This document shows positions 22,227-27,776 of a stretch of DNA of 35,954 nucleotides, in pieces. The position numbers and the translations under genes are program-made. A model generated the notes under the pieces. It saw only the letters and a program-made list of their open reading frames with translations, was not told the origin of the DNA and searched no databases. Positions within the stretch are counted from its first letter, which is position 1. Each line of letters begins with the position of its first letter. Source of the stretch: Enterococcus pallens ATCC BAA-351 (lineage in GTDB: Bacteria; Bacillota; Bacilli; Lactobacillales; Enterococcaceae); NCBI RefSeq assembly GCF_000407485.1, contig NZ_ASWD01000010.1, forward strand, positions 1 to 35,954, in the 5' to 3' direction.

Positions 22227-22241
22227 GTAACAAATTGTTAC
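22227..22241. promoter_or_regulatory. 15-bp palindrome over the antisense promoter
   Basis: GTAACAA-A-TTGTTAC is perfect and sits at about the -35 position of the minus-strand antisense promoter. It could bind a dimeric regulator or simply be chance; no matching copy was seen elsewhere in the window. Confidence 0.4.
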
Positions 22242-22314
22242 TCGGAAACTGTGTCCCATGACATAGACTTATAAAGTGACTATCTGTAACATTTTCTGCC
22301 TAACCTATAGTAAA

Positions 22315-22365
22315 GTTCGTTTTTTGCTGCAAGATCCGGTGATCCTGGTCGGACATTCGTTCGTG
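22315..22365 (-). repeat. 51-bp inverted repeat, right arm (partner 19750-19800)
   Basis: Reverse complement of the element beside ssb, with the core CTGCAAGATCCGGTGATCCT. It marks the right edge of the HigBA-recombinase-toxin cassette. Non-coding DNA follows to the hairpin array. Confidence 0.85.
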
Positions 22366-22381
22366 TTTTTGATATAAATGA

Positions 22382-22462
22382 TCAGCTGCAATAGATCCAT
22401 TTGCTGGTGCTGGTGGCTATAAAGGCGAACATTTACCAATTGCTGCTAACAATAAGAAGTGA
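22382..22462 (+). pseudogene. possible coding remnant resembling an SSB-type tail
   Basis: Between stops the frame reads SAAIDPFAGAGGYKGEHLPI then AANNKK. DPFAG is reminiscent of linker and tail segments of Firmicutes SSBs, and the ssb gene at the other inverted repeat lacks its tail. There is no start codon or ribosome site. The resemblance is weak and may be chance. Confidence 0.2.
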
Positions 22463-22728
22463 TCAGCTCTCCTACCTTGCTAAATACAACTTAAGTAAAA
22501 CCGCATTAGCGTGTGAGACTGCTGCATTAGTAGCAGTCGAGAGTTTGCATTAGCAAACGGCTGTGAGGGTTCACCTTAGTGATACCCGAGAGCGAGCCTT
22601 AGCTGCGGTTCCCTTCACTGTATTAAAATATCACGATACTACAATATTGTGATATCACGATATGATAAAAGCTATTTATATCTATTATCATATTTATCTT
22701 TTATTTAGTCAGCTCCCCTACCCTGCTA
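22460..22728 (+). repeat. direct repeat bracketing the hairpin array
   Basis: CAGCTCTCCTACCTTGCTAA (22464-22483) recurs with two changes as CAGCTCCCCTACCCTGCTAA (22709-22728). TGATCAGCT also occurs at 22379 and 22460. These copies flank the hairpin array and the first iteron group and suggest a duplicated segment or binding site. Confidence 0.6.
22499..22610. other. array of five hairpins with MTTA tetraloops
   Basis: Five consecutive hairpins with 3-9 bp arms: CGC/GCG (22502-22511), GACTGCTGC/GTAGCAGTC (22517-22538), GTTTGC/GCAAAC (22543-22558), GGGTTCAC/GTGATACCC with one bulge (22567-22587) and AGC/GCT (22595-22604). The loops are ATTA, ATTA, ATTA, CTTA, CTTA, always closed by C-G. The spacers alternate TGTGAG, CGAGAG, TGTGAG, CGAGAG (overlapping stem ends). 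AACCGCA (22499-22505) and TGCGGTT (22604-22610) can close the whole as an outer stem, in competition with the end hairpins. No open frame fits. It is a structured RNA or a protein-binding DNA array; strand unknown. Confidence 0.7.
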
Positions 22729-22819
22729 ATTAGTTAGAACATAAATACCGTAACACATGATCAAGTTTTTAAGCTGTTAGTATATTGTAATATTGCGATA
22801 TCGTGATACTACAATATAA
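22627..22819. repeat. centromere-like iterons, upstream groups 1 and 2
   Basis: Two clusters (22627-22665 and 22781-22819) of short dyads such as ATATCACGATA, ATATTGTGATAT, ATATTGCGATAT and ATATCGTGATA, separated by about 115 bases. Together with the groups at 22908, 23064 and beyond the par genes they form a parS-like centromere for the ParA system at 23136. CTACAATAT occurs in both clusters. Confidence 0.75.
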
Positions 22820-22907
22820 CACTGAGACAATCTCACTCGTATACCTTTGTCATACACAACTGTGACTTTCGTATCCGCTATACTTTTAGCTGATTCTATA
22901 TTTCATT

Positions 22908-22945
22908 GTATTGTTATATCACAATATTGCAATGCTGTGATATAC
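22908..22945. repeat. centromere-like iterons, group 3
   Basis: ATTGTTATATCACAATATTG followed by CAATGCTGTGATATAC: dyads of the same ATATCACRATAT type as the other groups, with more divergence. The stretch between this group and parA (22946-23063) shows no gene; a gene-free A+T-rich region is usual for a par locus. Confidence 0.65.
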
Positions 22946-23063
22946 TCAATTTTCGGTATAGTTATCGCCTTATTCTTGGTTCAGTAACCAGTTCTTAGTT
23001 TGATTAGAATATATTTCGTATGCAATATTAATATGCCAATCCTTTCGCAAATCCAAATTCCAT

Positions 23064-23117
23064 CTTGCAATATCGTGATATCGTGATATACTTATATCGT
23101 GATTTAACAATATTGCA
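23064..23117 (+). promoter_or_regulatory. parA promoter overlapped by iterons
   Basis: TTGCAA (23065-23070), a 16-base spacer and TATACT (23087-23092). The spacer consists of two ATATCGTGAT units and another unit follows (23093-23104), then AACAATATTGCAA. A protein bound to the iterons would cover the promoter, so the par operon is probably autoregulated by its small partner protein. Confidence 0.75.
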
Positions 23118-23135
23118 AATGTAGGAGGTTTAAGA

Positions 23136-23918
23136 ATGGCTAGAACTATATCTATTGCGAATCAAAAGGGTGGCGCATCAAAAACTACAACAACTGTAAA
23201 TTTTGCAGCAGTCCTATCTTTTGTTCTAGGTAAGAAAATTTTATTAATCGACAGTGATCCACAAGGAAACTTAACAGATCACTTGGGCTTTGATATCGAT
23301 GACACCGATCAACCAACTATCTACGAAGTATTAAAAGGTGAGGTCGATGTTAAAGATGCAATTTTAGACTACAAAGGAATTGATGTTCTTCCTGCGGATA
23401 TTGCCCTTTCTTCTGCTGAAAGAGAATTTACACAGGTCGGCAGCGAGCACAGACTTAAGAAAGCATTGCAACCTGTAATGGATGATTACGATTTTATTCT
23501 CATTGACACACCACCTTCATTGGGGATTCTCACTGTTAATGCTTTTACTGTTAGTGACGAAATTATCGTTCCTGTTGAAGCTGCTTATTTCTCACTAAAA
23601 GGCTTAGTAAAATTAAATGAGACAATCGAAACCGTTAAAGAGTTTACGAATAACCATTTAATTGTTCGTGGTGTGCTTTTCACTAAATTTAATGAGAAAT
23701 ATAATATTTCAAAAGAAATGGTGTCTTCAGCCGAACAGATTTCGCAAGTTATCAATGCACCTATTTTTGATACGAGAATAAGAAGAACAGTCAAAGTCGA
23801 TGAAAGCCAGGCAGCTGGTGTGGATTTACTTAGCTATCACGATGCTTCAACAGCTGAGGAGGACTATAAAGCTTTCGCTAAAGAATACTTAGAAAAGATA
23901 GGTGAGATAGATGGCTAA
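23136..23918 (+). CDS. parA: ParA-type plasmid partition ATPase
   Basis: Walker-type ATPase that moves plasmid copies apart at cell division. The deviant Walker A is K11-GGASKTTT (NQKGGASKTTTTVNFA), Walker A' is LIDSDPQGN and Walker B is FILIDTPPSLG. At 260 aa without an N-terminal helix-turn-helix it belongs to the short (type Ib/Soj-like) group, which normally works with a small partner that also regulates the operon. AGGAGGTTTAAG precedes the ATG. The gene for the partner overlaps its end by eight bases, and matching iterons lie on both sides. Confidence 0.95.
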   Translation: MARTISIANQKGGASKTTTTVNFAAVLSFVLGKKILLIDSDPQGNLTDHLGFDIDDTDQPTIYEVLKGEVDVKDAILDYKGIDVLPADIALSSAEREFTQVGSEHRLKKALQPVMDDYDFILIDTPPSLGILTVNAFTVSDEIIVPVEAAYFSLKGLVKLNETIETVKEFTNNHLIVRGVLFTKFNEKYNISKEMVSSAEQISQVINAPIFDTRIRRTVKVDESQAAGVDLLSYHDASTAEEDYKAFAKEYLEKIGEIDG

Positions 23919-24252
23919 AAATCAGGAAACTAGGAGTCGTGATACTGTTGCACGATTATTAGGTACTAATACTAAAGAAAAAGCTTCTACTGTCAAAGAA
24001 GCGCCGGAACCGAGTTTTGATCCTAACAAAAAAAATATTTCTTCATTGATTAAGAAGCAAGGGAATAGTATGAGGAAAGCCGATAGCATACGTTTAAACC
24101 CTATTCTTCAATCAGCATTAATTTATTGGACAACGATCGGGGACGCTTCAAAGAGCAAACCGGATATCGTTGAGGAAGCTTTGCTAAAAGCAATTCCAGA
24201 AGAATATCTGATAGAAGGATACAACTTAGCAAAGAGACAAAATAAAATTTAA
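23911..24252 (+). CDS. small centromere-binding partition protein (ParB-like, RHH type)
   Basis: 113 residues. The N-terminal half is flexible and charged (RSRDTVARLLGTNTKEKAST), where short ParB partners carry their ParA-stimulating Arg/Lys residues. The C-terminal half (ADSIRLNPILQSALIYWTTI... SKPDIVEEALLKAIPEEY) has the strand-helix-helix pattern of a ribbon-helix-helix DNA-binding domain. This corresponds to proteins such as PrgO or ParG-like partners by layout; identity was not checked. The start lies inside the end of parA with AGGTGAG upstream. It should bind the ATATCRYGATAT iterons, link them to ParA and repress the par promoter. Confidence 0.8.
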   Translation: MAKNQETRSRDTVARLLGTNTKEKASTVKEAPEPSFDPNKKNISSLIKKQGNSMRKADSIRLNPILQSALIYWTTIGDASKSKPDIVEEALLKAIPEEYLIEGYNLAKRQNKI

Positions 24253-24259
24253 TAGACGA

Positions 24260-24295
24260 AATATCACGATATTGCGATATCGTGATATTTTTTTT
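24260..24295 (+). terminator. par operon terminator built from centromere repeats
   Basis: AATATCACGATAT (24260-24272) and ATATCGTGATATT (24277-24289) are perfectly complementary with loop TGCG, followed by eight T residues. The arms are the same motif as the upstream iterons, so one sequence can serve as transcription terminator and as a binding site of the partition protein. Confidence 0.85.
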
Positions 24296-24336
24296 GCCAA
24301 ATGTTGCTATATCAAGCATAAATCGAACAAATTGAT

Positions 24337-24388
24337 CATATCGTAATGTTGCAATATCACGATATTGTGATATAATAATATTGTAATA
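24337..24388. repeat. centromere-like iterons downstream of parAB
   Basis: CATATCGTAATGTTGCAATA, then TCACGATATTGTGATATAAT and AATATTGTAATA: same dyads as upstream of parA, now between the par terminator and repA. The rest of the gap (24389-24559) contains the hairpin ATCTTT/AAAGAT near 24456-24474 and presumably the repA promoter, which I could not place with certainty. Confidence 0.7.
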
Positions 24389-24559
24389 CACTAATAAGTC
24401 TTGTAACCCTTGATATGATGCGGTTTGCTTTACTATTACAATTCGTGTAAACTATCTTTGATAATAGAAAGATGCTGATTAGTTACTGCAATAATTGCGG
24501 CAATTAAGAATGAAAAACCTAGACTGATCAATTATCTTTTTTGAAAGAGGTATATCCTA

Positions 24560-25618
24560 ATGAGTGAGTTTAAATATTTTAAGTTAGATAGAGTATACAA
24601 TGAGTTGTACTACCAATTCCCAAAAGTTCTCTTAGTAAGCGAGACTTATAAACATTTAGATAGTGATGCAAAAATAGCCTACATGCTTTTTAAATCCAGA
24701 CTAGAATTTGCCGCAAAAAAGAAGCAGGTTGACGAAGAAGGAAATGTCTATTTTACGTTTACACTTGCTGAGCAGCAAAAGATGTTGCAGCGTGGAAAGC
24801 AAAAAGTTCTAAATATCCACGCCCAATTGGAAAAGGCAAATCTGCTTCAAAAGAAAAGTGGCGGTTTTAACAAAGCTGCTGGAAAGAAAAACCCTACTCG
24901 CCTTTACTTAGCCGAGTTAGAAGTAACAGAAAACGACATTTACTTAGTTGAGGAGATCGACCGGACAGGGGACGAGCAGCAAGAAAACGTTGATTTACCG
25001 CATGGTATGAAATTCATACCTAGGGAAGACGAAGAAAAAAACGCTGAAACCCTTGCGGCTCATGATGGTATGAATTTCATACCTACCTCAAACGTTGATT
25101 TACCGCATGGTATGAAAAACGGACAAGAACTATATAATAATAACTTAAACAATAAAGACACTAAAAGACTCTCAAAAGACGAGGAAAAATCCTTACAGGA
25201 TAAATTGCTGTTAGAAGATTTTGCAGAATCCATGATCGCTGGAAATAAGACGTTTCTACCAAGCAAAGTTTTAACACTGCTCGCTTCATTTTCGCATGGA
25301 GAGTTTGAGACAGCAGCTAATTACATGAAGGCGATTCATAATGCAAAAGCGAATGCTGAAAAGCTAGAGGATTACCATTTCATGTATGAGGATGTAGAGG
25401 AAAAATATGGAATCGACATTGATAACTTGATCTATTTCAAAACTAAGAAAGCGATATTCAAAGAAAAGGATGAAAAAATACGGAACATGGATAACCTCAT
25501 TTTCCGTTACCTCACTGATTTGTTTCAAGATATTATCCGGCAAATCAAAGCAACCGAGGAAGCACCGGCGGCACCAGAGGTTGAGGTATCGCTGCACAAC
25601 TGGTTAGAAGGCGACTAG
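24560..25618 (+). CDS. repA: RepA_N-family replication initiator
   Basis: Initiates theta replication. FKYFKLDRVYNELYYQFPKV, SDAKIAYMLFKSRLEFA and GKQKVLNIHAQLEKANLLQ (about 3-105) are the conserved N-terminal winged-helix domain of RepA_N initiators of enterococcal, staphylococcal and lactobacillus plasmids. A variable middle (about 135-215) contains DNA repeats that look like the origin. The C-terminal domain (about 215-352) is helical (SKVLTLLASFSHGEFETAAN... NLIFRYLTDLFQDIIRQI) and, as known for the family, host-specific. 352 aa is normal. AAAGAGGT precedes ATG 24560. Confidence 0.95.
   Translation: MSEFKYFKLDRVYNELYYQFPKVLLVSETYKHLDSDAKIAYMLFKSRLEFAAKKKQVDEEGNVYFTFTLAEQQKMLQRGKQKVLNIHAQLEKANLLQKKSGGFNKAAGKKNPTRLYLAELEVTENDIYLVEEIDRTGDEQQENVDLPHGMKFIPREDEEKNAETLAAHDGMNFIPTSNVDLPHGMKNGQELYNNNLNNKDTKRLSKDEEKSLQDKLLLEDFAESMIAGNKTFLPSKVLTLLASFSHGEFETAANYMKAIHNAKANAEKLEDYHFMYEDVEEKYGIDIDNLIYFKTKKAIFKEKDEKIRNMDNLIFRYLTDLFQDIIRQIKATEEAPAAPEVEVSLHNWLEGD
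24985..25117 (+). other. probable replication origin inside repA (iterons and palindromes)
   Basis: A perfect 28-bp repeat (AAACGTTGATTTACC + GCATGGTATGAAA) occurs at 24985-25012 and 25090-25117. Two palindromes, GGTATGAAATTCATACC (25004-25020) and GGTATGAATTTCATACC (25067-25083), overlap and separate the copies; GGTATGA thus occurs three times. RepA_N plasmids are known to carry oriV in the variable middle of repA, and this is exactly that place. The protein tolerates the repeats as VDLPHGMK. Confidence 0.85.
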
Positions 25619-25637
25619 AAACTAGGGGGCTAAACAA

Positions 25638-25835
25638 ATGGAAATGACAATACTAGAACAAACGTTATCGTTACGAGCGCTAAATACGGAGCTTGAAAAA
25701 ATCAAGGTGAACCGGATGAACGCAAAGGCGGACCCGATGCCAGCTAACGCAGCAATCCTAGAAATCTATGATCAGCAGATTGCAGCCCTGGAACAAGTGA
25801 TTGACCGCATAAAGAATGCAAAAGTTACCGGATAA
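25638..25835 (+). CDS. small coiled-coil hypothetical protein, 65 aa
   Basis: MEMTILEQTLSLRALNTELE then a helix-rich sequence with IYDQQIAALEQVIDRIKNAK, without membrane segment or known domain. It begins 19 bases after repA with AGGGGGC as ribosome site (ATG 25644 is an alternative start) and ends just before the long non-coding region. Small helical genes after repA occur on RepA_N plasmids and may influence copy number, but I cannot name the family. Confidence 0.6.
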   Translation: MEMTILEQTLSLRALNTELEKIKVNRMNAKADPMPANAAILEIYDQQIAALEQVIDRIKNAKVTG

Positions 25836-25865
25836 GTCTCTACCATTCGATAAGCGGTGTAGAAT

Positions 25866-25921
25866 ATTTGTATACAAATATGCGAACAAGTGTTTGCAAA
25901 GCGTTAGAAAGATGCTATACT
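25866..25921 (+). promoter_or_regulatory. strong promoter with palindromic operator and no gene downstream
   Basis: TTGCAA (25894-25899), 16 bases, TATACT (25916-25921) with TGC extension: the same hexamers and spacing as the parA promoter. Upstream lies a perfect 14-bp palindrome ATTTGTATACAAAT (25866-25879), and GCGAACA-AG-TGTTTGC (25882-25897) overlaps the -35 box. A regulated RNA should start near 25928, yet no open frame of usable size follows for 900 bases. Confidence 0.65.
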
Positions 25922-25978
25922 ATTTTTAAGGAAATTAGCGCTATCTCCTGTAATATTATTTCAATCAATAATACGATG

Positions 25979-26011
25979 TCAAAATCGACCGTTTTTTCAT
26001 CAAAATCGACC
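25979..26011 (+). repeat. direct repeat TCAAAATCGACC (two copies; third near 28601)
   Basis: TCAAAATCGACC at 25979-25990 and 26000-26011, 21 bp apart (two helix turns). A third, TCAGAATCGACC, at 28601-28612 lies upstream of the promoter of the surface operon. Spacing suits tandem binding of a dimeric regulator such as an OmpR-type protein. Confidence 0.55.
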
Positions 26012-26120
26012 TTTTCGATTAATAACAAATAAATATGTATTCTTTTTTTAAAAACGTTATTCTTTGCAGTTTCGCTTTATTTTACATGAATATAAATAAC
26101 GCAATATTGTTTGCTGTTAT

Positions 26121-26149
26121 TTGATCACATTAAGAATTGATGATAAAAT
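26121..26149 (+). promoter_or_regulatory. second rightward promoter in the non-coding region
   Basis: TTGATC (26121-26126), 17-base spacer, TAAAAT (26144-26149). The transcript would start near 26156 with CCGCGG and reach the ribosome-like site at 26183, then run over the minus-strand small RNA to the terminator at 26607. Confidence 0.5.
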
Positions 26150-26182
26150 GAGTGGACAAACCGCGGTTAGTTTAGATATGCC

Positions 26183-26222
26183 AAGGAGGGTGAAAATTAA
26201 AAAAAAACAGAAAGATATATAA
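26183..26222 (+). other. strong ribosome site followed only by a ten-codon frame
   Basis: AAGGAGGGTG (26183-26192) is nearly perfect, but the frame behind it (GTG 26190, MKIKKKQKDI, TAA 26220-26222) has ten codons and the GTG overlaps the ribosome site; an ATT at 26196 would be better spaced. It could be a leader peptide, an intact micro-protein or what is left of a lost gene. Confidence 0.35.
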
Positions 26223-26325
26223 AAATGTCAGTTTGATTTTAATAAAAGAAAAGTAATGTCATTTATATTCGTAGAAAACATGCTTGACGATTATTTGATT
26301 CGGCGGTATGCTTGATGCGAATTAG

Positions 26326-26346
26326 TTTCCGCTTCATTTGCGGAAA
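26326..26346. other. hairpin beside the small-RNA end
   Basis: TTTCCGC (26326-26332) and GCGGAAA (26340-26346), perfect 7-bp stem with 7-base loop, lies 18 bases beyond the predicted 3' end of the minus-strand RNA. ATGCTTGA occurs twice just before it (26279 and 26308 region). No T-run follows on either strand, so it is not a terminator by itself. Confidence 0.45.
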
Positions 26347-26363
26347 TAGGGCAAGTGAAACAT

Positions 26364-26477
26364 AAAAAACCGAAAGGCACAGCAAATATGGAGTTGGTAG
26401 CTCCATGAAACAAATGCTGTTCGCAATAGTATCAGTATTGCGTTAACCCTTCGGCGGCTATGGATTGCTCCACGCCA
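26364..26477 (-). ncRNA. predicted structured small RNA, about 114 nt
   Basis: Minus-strand -10 TATAAT (26489-26484) predicts a start at about 26477. The RNA begins with a hairpin: GGCG...CGCC with TGGA-GCAA-TCCA inside (26476-26453). Then CCGAAGGG (26454-26447) pairs with CCTTTCGG (26377-26370), one wobble, and encloses two hairpins: CGCAATA/TATTGCG (26442-26422) and ACAGCA/TGCTGT with ATGGAG/CTCCAT inside (26420-26379). Six U residues (26369-26364) follow the closing helix, so it also acts as terminator. Promoter, compact fold and U-tract together strongly suggest a discrete RNA. It matches no family I can recall; a copy-control, antitoxin or regulatory role is open. Two bases of the first hairpin and of the closing helix compete. 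Confidence 0.65.
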
Positions 26478-26606
26478 ATTGTCATTATACCAAAGTTTAG
26501 GTGAAATAGTGAGAAGAACCTTTTTTCAGTGTGCCTTTTATGGCTAAATTTCTCTTAAATGTAGGATGTAATGCAGAAAAGCGTGGCGATTGTAATCGTA
26601 GTTGTT

Positions 26607-26662
26607 CGAAAAGAGGGGGGACGTGGTATATAACTACGTCCCCCCTCTTTTCGTTTTTTTTT
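26607..26662 (+). terminator. very strong terminator with 18-bp perfect stem
   Basis: CGAAAAGAGGGGGGACGT (26607-26624) and ACGTCCCCCCTCTTTTCG (26636-26653) are perfectly complementary, followed by nine T residues. No gene on the plus strand ends near it: the last one stopped at 25835. It therefore terminates a non-coding transcript (promoters at 25894 or 26121) or insulates the downstream gene. On the other strand it has no U-run. Confidence 0.9.
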
Positions 26663-26700
26663 GGAAACTAGTTCACCTAGGTTGAAACTACGTAGTGAAA

Positions 26701-26777
26701 CTGATTAGCTTGTCAATCAGTAACGCTACTATAGGCAAAATGGTACTTTAAAAGCGTGATTGGGTCAATATATGACC
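26701..26777. promoter_or_regulatory. inverted repeats upstream of the 26842 gene
   Basis: CTGATT/AATCAG (26701-26720) and GGTCA-ATATA-TGACC (26763-26777) are dyads in the leader region; GAAACTA-like repeats occur three times between 26665 and 26702, one inside the palindrome ACTACGTAGT. They are good operator candidates for the following gene; a promoter could not be placed with confidence. Confidence 0.45.
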
Positions 26778-26841
26778 GCTTAATAACAAGTGTTTTTCAT
26801 AAAGCTTTATCACTAAAAAGGATTTGAAGGGAGCGGAAAGA

Positions 26842-27189
26842 ATGATCACTCGGAAAATTAGTATTGAAGATATTGGCTATTATGGCTGCCGAGTTACTGT
26901 TTTTGACGAGCTAAAACAATCAATTGATTTAGGTGATCGAAAACAGAAACGCTGGTTTACTGCACACTATCGGATCAAAGGGTTGCAGGCAGAACGTCTG
27001 CAAGAACATTATGTTGCTAAAAAAAAGCAGGTAGTGGTAACTGAAACAGTCTCAATAAAAGAAATCTATCCAAGGATTAAACATGTTAACGATGCGGATG
27101 GGGTGCTGATTGCTCGAAGAATTGCGCCTAATCGACCACTACTGGTTACAGCAAAAGGCATGAGTAAATTTTTAGTCATGGAACAGTAA
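26842..27189 (+). CDS. hypothetical basic protein, 115 aa
   Basis: MITRKISIEDIGYYGCRVTV... looks like a small beta-rich domain with many basic residues (RKQKRWFTAHYRIKGLQAER; AKKKQVVVTETVSIKEIYPR). No membrane segment or signal. The open frame begins with a TTG at 26824, but ATG 26842 has GGGAG eight bases upstream. It stands alone between a very strong terminator and the large RNA candidate at 27200, only 10 bases after its stop. The basic charge fits nucleic-acid binding, and a link with the RNA elements on both sides is possible, but this is inference. I recognise no family. Confidence 0.65.
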   Translation: MITRKISIEDIGYYGCRVTVFDELKQSIDLGDRKQKRWFTAHYRIKGLQAERLQEHYVAKKKQVVVTETVSIKEIYPRIKHVNDADGVLIARRIAPNRPLLVTAKGMSKFLVMEQ

Positions 27190-27199
27190 ATAATTCAAT

Positions 27200-27709
27200 A
27201 CTTCTCTTTTTTCGCTTGCTTGAAAATGTTGTGGATCAAGCAAGTAACTTGAAGAGTCAGCGGCAGCAGCTAGTAAGGCTATAAGTTGTCAAAGTCTTGG
27301 CGAATGAGTCGAGAACCTGGGCAGCTTTTGATAGGTGGTATCAGAAAAGATTGGTCACACTAAGCGAACACTAATTGTGAAAGTTGATGAAATGAATGGC
27401 TGCACTAAAAGTAGTCAGTAAACAATCAAGGGCATTGTTTGAAGAAGCAATCAATAGCACCTAGGGGTATCAGAGCAGCTACTAAGGTTCCTAGGTTTTG
27501 ACGCACACTTGGAGAAAGACCAAGCTGGCTTTTCGTAATGGGGAAGCGCATAAGCAGTAATGCTATGTCGTGAGCTGCAATACATATAGGCACTTGCCTT
27601 TTCGGGAACGAATCGGCATTTACCGCTGTCTATTAGAGTTTCTGGTTACGGACGCTATAAACCAGTCGGGTAAGGTGATTACTTTTTTAGTAAGCGAAAA
27701 AAGAGAAGT
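27200..27709 (+). ncRNA. large structured RNA candidate, about 510 nt (ROOL-like)
   Basis: An 18-bp perfect inverted repeat, ACTTCTCTTTTTTCGCTT (27200-27217) and its complement (27692-27709), brackets a gene-free stretch full of local helices: CTTGCTTGA/TCAAGCAAG (27215-27244), AACAAT/ATTGTT (27421-27439), ACCTAGG/CCTAGGT (27459-27496), CTTGG/CCAAG (27508-27524), a hairpin with GTAA (GNRA) loop (27549-27567) and CTGGTT/AACCAG (27642-27665). The GNRA loop is valid only in the plus orientation. Size, closing helix and setting on a Lactobacillales plasmid resemble ROOL, a class of large ornate RNAs (about 500-600 nt) known from Firmicutes phages and plasmids, including a lactobacillus megaplasmid. 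I cannot check the consensus, and a clear promoter was not found. Confidence 0.6.
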
Positions 27710-27776
27710 TATTAAACAGTGAGTGGAGTATATTCTTTGCTGCATGAATTGTAAGTATAGAAGGAGGAATGGATCT

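Noticed and set aside
22499-22610. CRISPR array
   Set aside because: The repeating parts are loops and short spacers, not identical repeats of 24-40 bp separated by constant-length spacers, and there are no cas genes.
24101-24391. 96-codon minus-strand frame over the end of the ParB-like gene
   Set aside because: It is made of the iteron repeats and the reverse of the partner gene; no start signals.
26540-26671. 43-codon Cys-containing frame (MAKFLLNVGCNAEKRGDC...) through the strong terminator
   Set aside because: No ribosome site, and the second half is the 18-bp terminator stem and T-run; the frame is open by chance.
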